Assembly (NCBI RefSeq): GCF_015689335.1
Contig: NZ_CP065053.1
Span: forward strand, 620,001-684,000
Reading direction: 5' to 3'
DNA length: 64,000 bases
Source: Massilia antarctica
Lineage (GTDB): Bacteria > Pseudomonadota > Gammaproteobacteria > Burkholderiales > Burkholderiaceae_D
A program made the position numbers and the translations under genes. Under the pieces are notes generated by a model, which was not told the origin of the DNA, made no database searches, and saw nothing but the letters and a program-made list of their open reading frames with translations. This document shows, one piece after another, positions 1 through 9,336 of this stretch; the first letter of the stretch is position 1, and each line of letters starts with the position of its first letter.

Positions 1-236
1 GCCATCGGGGCGGCGATGCCAGTGGTGCCGGCCTCGGCGGCACTGCCGGCGTTGGCGCCGCCGCCGGTGATGACGCCGACCTGGGCGCCATTGACGTCGG
101 CCGGACTAGCGGCAGGTGGCGGAGCATCCGCGCTGGCTGCGCGCGGGGCGCCCGATGCGCCGGTGTTATCGCCGCAGGCGGTCAACACCCCGCTGCTTAA
201 GGCAATGACTGCCAGGTATTTCAACAAACGTCTCAT
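1..236 (-). CDS. Putative outer-membrane lipoprotein (N-terminus only)
   Basis: The gene reads leftward out of the window, so only the first 78 residues are visible. The N-terminus has basic residues (MRRLLKY), a hydrophobic stretch and the lipobox LTAC followed by GDN. This is a classic signal-peptidase-II lipoprotein with the lipidated Cys at residue 21. Residue +2 is Gly, so outer-membrane sorting is the default inference. After the Cys the visible part is a low-complexity Ala/Gly/Pro linker with no recognisable domain. The ATG start is supported by a GGAG motif five bases upstream. Function cannot be assigned from this fragment. Confidence 0.75.
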   Translation of the reverse strand, partial: MRRLLKYLAVIALSSGVLTACGDNTGASGAPRAASADAPPPAASPADVNGAQVGVITGGGANAGSAAEAGTTGIAAPM

Positions 237-500
237 TTCAACTCCGGTTCTGCGTTTCAGGGATTTATCTTTATGCAATTACGGTAGCCATTATCCTGAC
301 CGCCCCGCCAAAGTAAACTTTTGTTAAGACTATTAGTCAAAATTCCATGGGATATTCGCAACAAAACCACGCGCGATGCCGCGCCAGGGCATGCGAGGCG
401 GCTGAGCACCACGAATATTTTCCATTGTGCAATTATTTGCAGCGCAGGCCAGGCCGGTGCCGGGGCAGCGGACGCCTGTACGGACGCCCGTACGGGACGC

Positions 501-992
501 CTATTCTTCCAGCGCGCAACGCACCGGACGCGCGCCGAGCAGCTCGACCAGCACGCGCGGGGCGATGCCGACCAGATAGCCGCGCCGGCCACCGTTGATA
601 TAAATCGTTTCCAGCGCCAGGATGCTCTCTTCCACATACACCGGCAGCGTCTTGCGCGTGCCGAACGGCGAGGTGCCGCCGATCTGGAACCCGGAATGGC
701 GCTGCGCCACCTCGGGCTTGCACGGCTCGACCGACTTGCAGGCAATCGCGCGCGCCAGGTTCTTGGTCGACACCTTGCAGTCACCATGCATCAGCACGAT
801 CAGCGGCTTGGCCGCTTCATCCTGCATCACCAAGGTCTTGACGACGTGGTGCTCGGGCACGCCCAGCGCGCGCGCCGACACCGAGGTGCCCCCATGCTCT
901 TCGTAGGGATAAGGATGTTCGCTGAAAGCGATACCGTGCTTGCGCAGGAACTGCGTCGCCGGTGTTTCGGAAATGTGCTCTTTTTTGGCCAT
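501..992 (-). CDS. ybaK: YbaK/EbsC-family Cys-tRNA(Pro) deacylase
   Basis: This 163-residue cytoplasmic protein has the length and motifs of the YbaK editing family. That family hydrolyses Cys (and some other amino acids) mischarged onto tRNA-Pro by prolyl-tRNA synthetase. Visible signatures are the Lys-containing stretch VVKTLVMQD near residue 52, where the family has its functionally essential lysine, the GGTSPFGTRK loop near residue 105, and the closing GGRRGYLVGIAP segment. The start MAKKEHIS lies 38 bases from the start of the divergent EEP-family gene, so the two share a short promoter region. A 6-bp inverted repeat (GTACGG/CCGTAC) lies just downstream of the stop but has no T-run. Confidence 0.9.
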   Translation of the reverse strand: MAKKEHISETPATQFLRKHGIAFSEHPYPYEEHGGTSVSARALGVPEHHVVKTLVMQDEAAKPLIVLMHGDCKVSTKNLARAIACKSVEPCKPEVAQRHSGFQIGGTSPFGTRKTLPVYVEESILALETIYINGGRRGYLVGIAPRVLVELLGARPVRCALEE

Positions 993-1030
993 GCGTGATA
1001 CGCTAAACGTTCAATGAGGAGTTTCTTATT

Positions 1031-2005
1031 ATGCAGCAAGAAATTCGCTTTGCCACCTTCAATGTGTACAACCTCGCCCCACCCGGGGTCAAGCTGTACG
1101 ACAATCTCTTGCCGTCAACGCCGGAAGAATACGAGGCTAAGCTGAACTGGACGGCGCGCCAGATCGATTTGCTGGACGCCGACGTAATCGGTTTCCAGGA
1201 GATTTTTTCCCAGGCCGCCCTGCGCGAGGCGCTCGCGCGCACCCGCCGCTACCGCGATGCCATCCACGTCGGCTTCGACCCCGATCCTCGTGCCGAACGC
1301 CTCACGCCCAGCGTGGCGCTGGTCTCGCGCCTGCCGCTGGCCGCGCCCGGCGTGGCCCACCTGCAGTTTCCCGAGGGGGTGGCGCTGCCGCCCGGCAGCC
1401 GCGAGGCGGACCGCTTTTCGCGCGCCGTGATCCATGCGCCGGTGATCGTTTCGCCCGACTGCACGGTCGACGTGGTGGTGGTGCATCTTAAGTCCAAGCG
1501 CCCCGACTACCGCAACGGCGACAGCAGCGAAGACCCGCAACTGTACGCGCTGGCCTGCCTGCGCTCGCTGATCCGGCGCGGCACCGAGGCGGTGGCCCTG
1601 CGTGTATTCCTGAGCAAGCTGGCCAGGGAACACCAGCGTGCGCGCGTGGTGCTGGGCGACTTCAACGATGTGGCCGATGCCGTGACCACCATGATCGTGC
1701 TGGGCAACGGCAATACCCTGGGCGAGCGCATGTTCGACGCCTACCAGCTGCAACAGCGGCAAGACCATTTGCGCCACGTGGGCTTTTCCATCGTGCACGA
1801 CAACCAGTACACGACCATCGACCACATCCTGGTGTCGGAACAATTCAATGCGGCCCTGCCCGATTCGCTCGGCGAAGTGGTCGACGTGGTCTACCTGAAC
1901 GACCACGTGGTGCTGGAGTTGCCCGAGGCGTCAGACCATGGCCAGGTGCTGGCGCGCATCCGCCTCTTCGATGGCCCGGGCGGGCTCAGCGAGGCCGGGG
2001 TTTGA
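1031..2005 (+). CDS. Endonuclease/exonuclease/phosphatase family protein
   Basis: This 324-residue protein has no signal peptide and carries the EEP-superfamily active-site motifs in order. They are FNVYNL at the N-terminus (metal/phosphate Asn), GFQEIF near residue 57 (metal-binding Glu), VVVVHLKSKRP near residue 160 (His), LGDFNDV near residue 210 (Asp/Asn pair) and ASDHGQVL near residue 300 (terminal Asp-His). The family includes exonuclease III-like nucleases and various phosphodiesterases, and the substrate cannot be read from sequence. The start is well supported by a GAGGAG Shine-Dalgarno 10 bases upstream. Its 3' end overlaps the convergent PAS-GGDEF-EAL gene by 20 bases. Confidence 0.85.
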   Translation: MQQEIRFATFNVYNLAPPGVKLYDNLLPSTPEEYEAKLNWTARQIDLLDADVIGFQEIFSQAALREALARTRRYRDAIHVGFDPDPRAERLTPSVALVSRLPLAAPGVAHLQFPEGVALPPGSREADRFSRAVIHAPVIVSPDCTVDVVVVHLKSKRPDYRNGDSSEDPQLYALACLRSLIRRGTEAVALRVFLSKLAREHQRARVVLGDFNDVADAVTTMIVLGNGNTLGERMFDAYQLQQRQDHLRHVGFSIVHDNQYTTIDHILVSEQFNAALPDSLGEVVDVVYLNDHVVLELPEASDHGQVLARIRLFDGPGGLSEAGV

Positions 2006-4493
2006 AGTCCAGGTCGCTCGACGCCATGCTGGCGTAATACCCCTGGTAATCGTCGCAGCCGTGCTGCTGTAAAAACAGCAGCTGCTCGGCCGTCTCGACA
2101 CCTTCGGCGATCACGCGCAGCTTGAGGCTGCGCGCAACAGCAATGATGGCCGGAATCAAATTGGCCGGTGCGTTCGTGACCGCGTCGGACTGCGGGATGT
2201 CTTCCACGAACGAGCGGTCGATTTTTAGCTTGGTCAGCGGATAGCGGCGCAGGAAGCTCAGGCTCGAATAGCCGGTGCCGAAGTCGTCGATGGTCAGCTG
2301 CACCCCGCGCGCGCGCAGGGTGGCGATGGTGGCCATGGTGGCCTCGTCGCCGCGCATGATGACGCTTTCGGTGATCTGGAGGTCGAGCAATTCGGGCGCC
2401 AGCCCGGACAGCCGCAAGGCTTCCTCGACGCTGTGCACCAGGTCGCCGTCGATGAACTGCGCGCCCGACAGATTGACCGCCACCACCACCGGACAGCCCT
2501 CGTCGCGCCACGCGCGCGCGCGCGCGCAGGCTTGTTGTAGCACCCAGTCGCCGATCTGCACCATCAGCCCGCACTCCTCGGCCACGCCAATGAACTGGTG
2601 CGGCAGGAGCAGGCCGCGCTGCGGATGGCGCCAGCGCAGCAGCGCCTCGACCGCGATGGTCCGGCCGCTGGCGATGTTAATTTCGGGCAGGTATTCGAGC
2701 ACGAACTCCTGGTTCGCCAAGGCATGCCGCAATTCGTTCTCGATCTGCACCCGTTCGATGACATGGGCATTCATGTCGGCATTGAAGAAGCTGAAGGCGT
2801 TGCGCCCGTTCTGCTTGGCGTGGTACATGGCCACGTCGGCGTTTTTCAGCAGGGTATCGACGTCGAGGCCGTCGTCCGGGCCGATGGCGATCCCGATCGA
2901 TACCGACAGGCTGATCGTGTGACTATCGCTGCGCACCGGCTGCGCCACCGCGTGCATGACGCTGGTGGCCACGTGGGCGGCCTGGTCGACCCCGCCGATA
3001 TCGGCCAGGATCACCACGAACTCATCGCCGCCCTGGCGGCTGACGGTATCGACCCCGCGCACGCAGCCGGAGAGGCGGATGGCCACTTCCTTGAGCACGG
3101 CGTCGCCCACGTGGTGGCCGAAGCTGTCGTTGATGCCCTTGAAGCGGTCCAGGTCGAGGAACAGGACACCGACCTTGGTGTGCTGGCGCCGCGCCGATAC
3201 CAGCGCCTGCCGCAGGCGGTCGAGGAACAGCATGCGGTTCGGCAGGTCGGTCAGGAAGTCGTGCTCGGCCAGGTAGCGGGTCTGTTCCTCGGCGCGCTTG
3301 CGCGCGGTGATGTCGGTCATGATCGCCATGTAGTTCGAGACTTGCTCGGCGCTGTCGCGAATGGCCGTGACCGCCACCCACACGGGAAACTCCTCGTCGC
3401 CGCGCTGCACGCAGCACACTTCGCCTTCCCAATGGTCGTGCACCGCCACGTAATCCCAGATCTGCTGGTAGAACGTGGGTTCGTGCATGCCCGAGCGCAA
3501 GCCCGGCACTTCGCCGCCCATGACATCGACCACGGTCACCCCGGTCAGATCGGTAAACGCCTGGTTGACGGCAATGACCAGGTAGTGGCGGTCGGTGATG
3601 ACGATGGCGTCGCGCGAATGTTCGAACACGCGCGCGGCCATGGCCAGCGCGTGCTCGGCCGCCTTGCGCGGGGAAATGTCGCGCAGGACCGCGTAGGACA
3701 GGAATTCGTGGTCCAGGGTCACCGAGGTGAGCAGCACCTCGCTCCAGATATGGGTGCGGTCGGCCAAGCAGAATTCCCACTCGTAGCGGTGGTTGCCGTC
3801 GATGAAGGCGCGCGCCTTCACGGCGGCGTCCGCCACGATCGAGGTTTCGCCGGTGGCTTGCACCTCGGGCGAAAAATCGAGCAGGGTCTTGCCCACGAGT
3901 TCTTGCTTGTCCGCGCAGCGGAACAGCGCCACGGCGGCCGGGTTGAGGTCGACGATGTCGTTGCCCTTGATCAGCACGATGGCGTCGGTCGAGCGCTCGA
4001 ACAGTTGGCGGAAGTTGGTGCCCGCCTCGATCAGTGCGGCCTCGTCGACCCTGCGCTTGCTGACGTCCACTTCCATGCAAAATAATTGCTGCGTCACGCC
4101 GTCGCGCAATACCGGGAAATAGGTCGAGTACAACCAGCGTTCGGCGCCATCCTGGCGCCGGATGCGCCAGTCGCGCGGGGGCGCCGTGCGGCCGGTCTTC
4201 CACACCGTTTCGAGTGTATTGCGGAAGTCGTCCTCGCGGTCGAGGTGCGAGACCAGGCTGGTCAGGGGACGCCCGACCGCGTCGGCCGAGAAGAGGCCGA
4301 ATACCTCGGCACAGGTATGGTTCCAGTAACGCACGATGCCGTTGCGGTCGGTGCTGTGCACAGCCACCGTCGGCGCCAGTTCGAGGGCAGCGACGAAGCG
4401 GTACAGAACGTCGAGCGCCTCGCGCCCCGGTCCTTCCGGCTCGACGCTGCCGGTATCGGCAGGTTTGTCAGCACTCACGATGGTCCCTTTCAT
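1986..4493 (-). CDS. PAS-PAS-PAS-GGDEF-EAL cyclic-di-GMP signalling protein
   Basis: A protein of about 835 residues with three PAS sensor domains (roughly 30-145, 160-275 and 285-400), a GGDEF domain with intact GGDEF at 488-492, and an EAL domain starting at EALLRW (616). It should make or break c-di-GMP. The EAL domain keeps NLSGAQF, ITES, DDFGTG, KLKIDRSF and EGVET, so phosphodiesterase activity is plausible. The usual Gln of the (Y)QP motif before EAL is Leu here (EYLPEI). No transmembrane segment is seen, so it is probably cytosolic. I chose ATG 4493; a GTG at 4478, preceded by AAAGGGA, is an alternative. The reading frame stays open far upstream across 4812 onward, but that is the antisense of the efflux adaptor. 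Confidence 0.9.
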   Translation of the reverse strand: MKGTIVSADKPADTGSVEPEGPGREALDVLYRFVAALELAPTVAVHSTDRNGIVRYWNHTCAEVFGLFSADAVGRPLTSLVSHLDREDDFRNTLETVWKTGRTAPPRDWRIRRQDGAERWLYSTYFPVLRDGVTQQLFCMEVDVSKRRVDEAALIEAGTNFRQLFERSTDAIVLIKGNDIVDLNPAAVALFRCADKQELVGKTLLDFSPEVQATGETSIVADAAVKARAFIDGNHRYEWEFCLADRTHIWSEVLLTSVTLDHEFLSYAVLRDISPRKAAEHALAMAARVFEHSRDAIVITDRHYLVIAVNQAFTDLTGVTVVDVMGGEVPGLRSGMHEPTFYQQIWDYVAVHDHWEGEVCCVQRGDEEFPVWVAVTAIRDSAEQVSNYMAIMTDITARKRAEEQTRYLAEHDFLTDLPNRMLFLDRLRQALVSARRQHTKVGVLFLDLDRFKGINDSFGHHVGDAVLKEVAIRLSGCVRGVDTVSRQGGDEFVVILADIGGVDQAAHVATSVMHAVAQPVRSDSHTISLSVSIGIAIGPDDGLDVDTLLKNADVAMYHAKQNGRNAFSFFNADMNAHVIERVQIENELRHALANQEFVLEYLPEINIASGRTIAVEALLRWRHPQRGLLLPHQFIGVAEECGLMVQIGDWVLQQACARARAWRDEGCPVVVAVNLSGAQFIDGDLVHSVEEALRLSGLAPELLDLQITESVIMRGDEATMATIATLRARGVQLTIDDFGTGYSSLSFLRRYPLTKLKIDRSFVEDIPQSDAVTNAPANLIPAIIAVARSLKLRVIAEGVETAEQLLFLQQHGCDDYQGYYASMASSDLDFKPRPR

Positions 4494-4811
4494 CTCGTTG
4501 TGACACAGGCCGCCGGCAAGCCGGCCATATTTTCTTAGACCTATTCTGACCACGCGGGTTCGGTTCCGTTTGCGCGCACGCAAAGCGGGGGCCGGGAGAA
4601 TTATTTCCAATCGGAAAAATTTGCGCTTTGTCGGGTTTTTTTGCAGTTCGTCGTGCCGGAACGGCGGTCTGTCGCATTCGAGGTGCGGCCGGGCCGCCGG
4701 TTTTCTATAGTGGCAACATGCGCCCGTGACGCCATCCTGCCCCCAGGACGGCGCACCGGCGCTCCGGATTGACCCCAGCCACCCGCCCGACCAGAAGAAG
4801 ACCAAGCCACC
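4494..4811. other. Divergent intergenic region between c-di-GMP gene and efflux operon
   Basis: A 318-base gap that must hold the promoters for two divergent genes. It is less GC-rich near 4590-4650, where T-rich and A-rich stretches occur. I cannot point to a confident -35/-10 pair or operator, and no plausible small gene is seen. No regulator gene adjoins the efflux operon. Confidence 0.4.
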
Positions 4812-6044
4812 ATGAAACTCGAGACCTTGCCCAGCGCGCCGGCCCAGCCCACCCTCCGCAAGCCACGCTGGCGCGCCCCCGCGCTCGGCGTGCTGATCGT
4901 CGCGCTCGGCGGCGGCGCCTGGTTCGCCCTGCAGGCGCGCCAGCCGGCCGCCGCGTCCGCCCCCACGGCCCAGGGCCCGGATGCCAAAAAGGCGCCGCCC
5001 GTCTATGAACTGGCGCGCGCCGACGTGGCCGCGATCGCCGCCGGCGAGCTGAGCATCAATATGCCGCTGTCCGGTTCGCTGGCGCCGCTGACCCAGGCCA
5101 CCGTCAAGTCCAAGGTCTCGGGCCAGGTGCTGGAAACGAGCGCGCAGGAAGGCATGAACGTGGCCGCCGGCCAGGTGCTGGCGCGGCTCGACCAGGCCGA
5201 CCAGAAAGCCCGCCTGGCGCAGCAGCAGGCCGCCCTCGACGAAGCCAATGCGCGCCTGGCGATGGCCATCAAGAACAATGCCAACAGCGCCGCCTTGCTG
5301 GCGCAAAAATTCATTTCGCAAAACGCTTACGACACCACCGACAACAGCGTGGCACTGGCACGCGCCAGCGTGCGCGCCGCCCAGGCCCAGGTGGAACTGG
5401 CGCGCATCGCCGTCAACGACACGCTGATCCGGGCGCCGCTGGCCGGTGTGGTCAGCAAGCGCCACGTGCAGGCCGGCGACAAGCTCTCGCCCGACATGCC
5501 GGCGTTTTCCATCGTCAACCTGCACCAGCTCACGCTCGAAGCGCAGGTGCCGGCCTCGGACATCCCGCGCGTGAAGGTCGGCCAGGAAGTGCGTTTCCGG
5601 GTCGACGGCTACCCGGGCCGCAGCTTCCTGGGCAAGGTGGCGCGCATCAACCCCACCACCGAAACCGGTTCGCGCGGCATGCTGGTGTATATCAGTGTCG
5701 ACAATGCCGACAGCGCCCTGCGCGGCGGCATGTTCGCCAAGGGCAGTATCACCACCCAAAAATCGGCGTCCCATCCGCTGCTGCCGCTGGCCGCCCTGCG
5801 CAAGGACAAGGAGATCGACGTGGTCTATGTGGTCGAAGCGGGCAAGGTGGTGTCGCGCCCGGTCACCCTGGGCTTGCGCAACGACGATGAAGGCATGGTC
5901 GAAGTGACCGGCGGCCTGGAACACGGCGCGCGGGTGATCACCGCCCGCCTCGACGCCGTCAAGCCCGGCAGCCAGGTCAAGCTGAGCGAGCCGCCGGCCA
6001 AGGTCAGCGCCGTGCCGGCCGCCCCCGCCGCACCGAAAGGCTGA
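4812..6044 (+). CDS. RND efflux periplasmic adaptor (membrane fusion protein)
   Basis: This 410-residue protein has an N-terminal membrane anchor (about residues 22-42, LGVLIVALGGGAWFAL). It then shows the adaptor layout: a first lipoyl half-motif (VKSKVSGQVLE), a helical hairpin rich in Ala/Gln (about residues 120-205), a second lipoyl half (LIRAPLAGVVSKRH), a beta-barrel domain and a membrane-proximal domain. It would link the inner-membrane pump encoded three bases downstream to an outer-membrane channel. The C-terminal tail is Pro/Ala-rich. The start has only a weak AGAAGAAG ribosome site. It forms a two-gene operon with the pump, and no outer-membrane factor gene is present nearby. Confidence 0.92.
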   Translation: MKLETLPSAPAQPTLRKPRWRAPALGVLIVALGGGAWFALQARQPAAASAPTAQGPDAKKAPPVYELARADVAAIAAGELSINMPLSGSLAPLTQATVKSKVSGQVLETSAQEGMNVAAGQVLARLDQADQKARLAQQQAALDEANARLAMAIKNNANSAALLAQKFISQNAYDTTDNSVALARASVRAAQAQVELARIAVNDTLIRAPLAGVVSKRHVQAGDKLSPDMPAFSIVNLHQLTLEAQVPASDIPRVKVGQEVRFRVDGYPGRSFLGKVARINPTTETGSRGMLVYISVDNADSALRGGMFAKGSITTQKSASHPLLPLAALRKDKEIDVVYVVEAGKVVSRPVTLGLRNDDEGMVEVTGGLEHGARVITARLDAVKPGSQVKLSEPPAKVSAVPAAPAAPKG

Positions 6045-6047
6045 GCC

Positions 6048-9000
6048 ATGTGGATCACGACAACCAGTATCAAGAATCCCGTGTTCGCCACCATGGTGAT
6101 GGTCGCCCTGGTCGTGCTCGGCCTGTTCTCATACCGCCGCCTTGGCGTGGAGAGCATGCCCAACGTTGCCATTCCGGTCGCCTACGTGCAGGTGAACTAC
6201 CCGGGCGCCTCGCCCGAACAGGTGGAAAACGACATCACCCGCCCGCTCGAAGACGCCATCAACACCGTCAGCGGCGTGAAGAAAATCCGCAGCAATTCCT
6301 GGGAAGGCCGGGCCGGCGTGCAGGTCGAATTCCAGCTCTCGACCAATATGGACAAGGCCATGACGGACATGCGCGACAAGATCGGCCTCGCGCGCCCCGG
6401 CTTTCCCAAGGAGGCCAAGGAACCGTTCATCGCCCGTGAAGAAGGCGACAACAGCCGCGCCATCGTGGAACTGTCGCTCATGTCGGACACGCGCAGCCTG
6501 CGCGAGCTGTCCACCCTGTCCGAGCAGGTCATCACCAAGCGCCTGCAGGGCGTGGCCGGCGTGGGTCAGGTGCGCGTGCACGGCACCACCAACCGCCAGA
6601 TCCTGGTGCATATCCGACCCGACGGCCTGACCAGCCAGAACATCGGCGTCGATGAAGTGCTGCGCGCGATCCAGAGCACCAATACCAATCTGCCGGCCGG
6701 GAATATCGCCTACGGCGCGGCCGAGCGCCTGGTGCGCATCGAAGGCAAGATCAAGGATGCGCGCGGCTTCAACAAGATCATCGTGGCGCGCCGCGCCAGC
6801 GGCCCGGTCTACCTCGACCAGGTGGCCGACGTGATCGATGGCGAGCAGGAAGAAACCTCGATCTCGCGCATCAACGGCAAGCGCGCCATCACGCTCGAAG
6901 TGACCAAGGTCCAAGACGCCAACGTGGTCGAGGTCGGCACCGGCATCAAGAAAGCGGTGAGCGCCATGGGCACCACCCTGCCGGCCGACATCCATCTTTC
7001 GATCCTGGAAGACCAGTCCGACCGCGTGCAAAAACAGCTCGACAACGTCAAGAGCACCATCATGGAAGGCGCGCTGCTGACCATGCTGATCGTGTTCCTG
7101 TTCCTGCACTCGTGGCGCAGCACCATCATCACCGGCCTGACCCTGCCGATTTCGGTGATGGCCAGTTTCATCGCCATGAAGTTCTTCGGCTTCACGCTCA
7201 ACTTCCTGACCCTGATGGCGCTGTCGCTGTGCATTGGCCTGTTGATCGATGACGCCATCGTGGTGCGCGAAAATATCGTGCGCCACCTCGGCATGGGCAA
7301 GAGCCACATCCAGGCCGCCAACGACGGCACCAATGAAATCGGGCTGGCGGTGATGGCCACCACGTTTGCCATCGTCGCCGTGTTCGTGCCGGTCGCTTTC
7401 ATGGAAGGCATCATCGGACGCTTCTTCCTGCAGTTCGGGATCACGGTGGCGGTGGCGGTGATGGTATCGCTGTTCGTCAGCTTCACGCTCGACCCGATGC
7501 TCTCGTCGGTGTGGCGCGATCCGGTCAGGGACCGCTTCAAGTACGTGCCGTGGCTGGGACGCGGCATGGAGAAAATCGAGCACGGCATCGAGCGCCTGCA
7601 CCTCTGGTACGGCAAGGTGCTGGAACTGGCGCTGCGCTGGCGCAAATCGACCCTGGCCCTGGCCCTGGCGCTGTTCGTCGGCAGCCTGGCCCTGATGCCG
7701 ATGATCGGCGGCGAGATGTTCCCGGAAACGGACGACGGCTACATCCACATGGAATTCAAGGCGCCGGTCGGATCGAGCCTGGAATACACCGACCAGAAGA
7801 TGCAGCAGGTCGAGGCGGCGCTCAAACCGTTCAAGGAAATCGACAGCGCGATCACCACCGTCGGCACCGACAACGGGCGTCACGCGGCCCAGATGAACCT
7901 GAAGCTGACCGATGCCCACAAGACCGGGCGCCGCTCGCAGAAGGAAGTCGAACGCCTGATCCGCGAGCGCCTGCAGTCGATCGCCGGGATCACCATGTCG
8001 GTGGGCTGGAAGCCGATCTTCATCGCCATCCTGGGCCAGGACGAGGCCAAGCTGGACGCCGTGGCGCACCAGTTGATGGACAAGATGCGCAAGATCAAGG
8101 GCATCGCCGACCTGGAATACAGCCAGGAAGGCGCCAGCCCGGCCACCATCGTCAAGATCAACAACGAGCTGGCGAGCGACCTGGGGCTGTCGACCCAGCA
8201 GATCGGGCTGGCGCTGCGGCCCTTCGTGGCGGGCGACCAGATCAGCCGCTGGCTGGCGCCGGACGGGCAGAATTACGACGTCAACGTGCAGCTGCCCAAG
8301 TCGGGCCGGCAAAAGGTGGCCGACCTGGCCGACCTGTCGCTGGCGTCGAGCAAGCGCGATGCCGACGGCAATCCGGTGATGGTGCCGCTGCGCCAGGTGG
8401 TCGAATTCGTTCCTTCCACCAGCCCGCAGGTACTCAAGCGCCAGGCGCTGGAACGGCGGGTGGCGCTCTACGCCAGCGCCGAAGGGCGTCCGACCGGCGA
8501 CGTCGACGGCGACGTCAAGCTGGCCATGAAGAGCATCGAACTGCCCGAGGGTGTGCGCTTCGACGTCGGCGGCGACGCCGAGCAGATGGCTGAAACCATG
8601 GGCGCGGCCGGTACCGCGCTGGGGATCGCGGTGATCTTCATCTACCTGGTGCTGGCGTCGCAGTTCGGCAGCTTTTTGCAGCCGATCGCCATCATGGTGT
8701 CCTTGCCGCTGTCGATGATCGGGGTGCTGATCGCCTTGCTGGTCACGGGCAGCACCCTGAATATCTTCTCGGTGATCGGGATCGTGATGCTGATGGGGCT
8801 GGTGACCAAGAACGCGATCTTGCTGGTGGACTTTACCAATCACGGCCAGCGCGAAGGCAAGAGCCAGCACGATGCGATCCTGGAGGCCGGCCAGGTGCGC
8901 CTGCGGCCGATCCTGATGACGACCCTGGCGATGATCTTCGGCATGCTGCCAATGGCGATCGGCATGGGCGACGGCGGCGAATCGCAGGCGCCGATGGGAC

Positions 9001-9164
9001 GGGCGGTGATCGGCGGGGTGATTACCTCAACCCTGCTGACCCTGGTGGTGGTGCCGGTGGCGTACACCTACCTGGACAGCCTGGGCAAGCGCGTGGCGCG
9101 CTGGTTCAAGGGCAATGAGAAGGTGGAAGAGCATGAGGACGAGAAGGTTGTCGTGGGCGCTTGA
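6048..9164 (+). CDS. RND-family efflux pump, inner-membrane subunit
   Basis: A 1038-residue AcrB/HAE-type proton-driven transporter of normal family length. The N-terminus (IKNPVFATMVMVALVVLG) is the first transmembrane helix, followed by the typical porter-domain start NYPGASPEQVENDIT. The TM4 proton-relay motif is GLLIDDAIVVREN near residue 400. A second membrane block near residues 860-1020 includes GLVTKNAILLVDFTNH and MTTLAMIFGMLPMA. Substrates cannot be deduced; multidrug or solvent export is the family default. It follows the adaptor with a three-base gap (tgaGCCatg). Downstream lies a repeat-rich intergenic region. Confidence 0.93.
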   Translation: MWITTTSIKNPVFATMVMVALVVLGLFSYRRLGVESMPNVAIPVAYVQVNYPGASPEQVENDITRPLEDAINTVSGVKKIRSNSWEGRAGVQVEFQLSTNMDKAMTDMRDKIGLARPGFPKEAKEPFIAREEGDNSRAIVELSLMSDTRSLRELSTLSEQVITKRLQGVAGVGQVRVHGTTNRQILVHIRPDGLTSQNIGVDEVLRAIQSTNTNLPAGNIAYGAAERLVRIEGKIKDARGFNKIIVARRASGPVYLDQVADVIDGEQEETSISRINGKRAITLEVTKVQDANVVEVGTGIKKAVSAMGTTLPADIHLSILEDQSDRVQKQLDNVKSTIMEGALLTMLIVFLFLHSWRSTIITGLTLPISVMASFIAMKFFGFTLNFLTLMALSLCIGLLIDDAIVVRENIVRHLGMGKSHIQAANDGTNEIGLAVMATTFAIVAVFVPVAFMEGIIGRFFLQFGITVAVAVMVSLFVSFTLDPMLSSVWRDPVRDRFKYVPWLGRGMEKIEHGIERLHLWYGKVLELALRWRKSTLALALALFVGSLALMPMIGGEMFPETDDGYIHMEFKAPVGSSLEYTDQKMQQVEAALKPFKEIDSAITTVGTDNGRHAAQMNLKLTDAHKTGRRSQKEVERLIRERLQSIAGITMSVGWKPIFIAILGQDEAKLDAVAHQLMDKMRKIKGIADLEYSQEGASPATIVKINNELASDLGLSTQQIGLALRPFVAGDQISRWLAPDGQNYDVNVQLPKSGRQKVADLADLSLASSKRDADGNPVMVPLRQVVEFVPSTSPQVLKRQALERRVALYASAEGRPTGDVDGDVKLAMKSIELPEGVRFDVGGDAEQMAETMGAAGTALGIAVIFIYLVLASQFGSFLQPIAIMVSLPLSMIGVLIALLVTGSTLNIFSVIGIVMLMGLVTKNAILLVDFTNHGQREGKSQHDAILEAGQVRLRPILMTTLAMIFGMLPMAIGMGDGGESQAPMGRAVIGGVITSTLLTLVVVPVAYTYLDSLGKRVARWFKGNEKVEEHEDEKVVVGA

Positions 9165-9267
9165 CGAGTTACCGTCGCCAAGCCGGTACTCAGCGGAACG
9201 CCTGCGTTCCCGCTGGGTTCGCAAATCGACCGACAGCACATCCATGATACCTGAACGCAAAACCGTC

Positions 9268-9336
9268 GTACCTGGCACTGCCAGATACGACTATCTGGCA
9301 CTGCCAGAACCGACTTCCTGGCACTGCCAGAAACGA
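9268..9336. repeat. Three tandem 23-bp repeats with a CTGGCACTGCCAG palindrome
   Basis: The 13-base near-perfect palindrome CTGGCACTGCCAG occurs at 9272-9284, 9295-9307 and 9318-9330, exactly 23 bases apart, with partly conserved flanks ending in CGA. The same core, inside a longer palindrome, recurs at 17882-17894 and 38008-38020, so this is a member of a dispersed intergenic repeat family. It is not within a gene. The rest of 9165-9267 and 9337-9427 shows no gene or clear signal; a phrase like GACCGACAGC...CATCC recurs at about 9228 and 9397, suggesting older duplications. Confidence 0.85.

Noticed and set aside
16..327. Rightward open frame at the window start
   Set aside because: It is antisense to the lipoprotein start, which has a lipobox and ribosome site.
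4494..5924. Long antisense open frame extending the GGDEF-EAL gene upstream
   Set aside because: It is antisense to the well-supported efflux adaptor and low in recognisable domains; the first PAS domain and a plausible start lie at 4493.
9268..9336. Regular 23-bp repeats as a CRISPR array
   Set aside because: Repeats are contiguous without unique spacers and no cas genes are present.
9268..9336. TGGCAC in the repeats as sigma-54 -24 elements
   Set aside because: The -12 TTGC element at the required spacing is absent; TGGCA is part of a symmetric palindrome.
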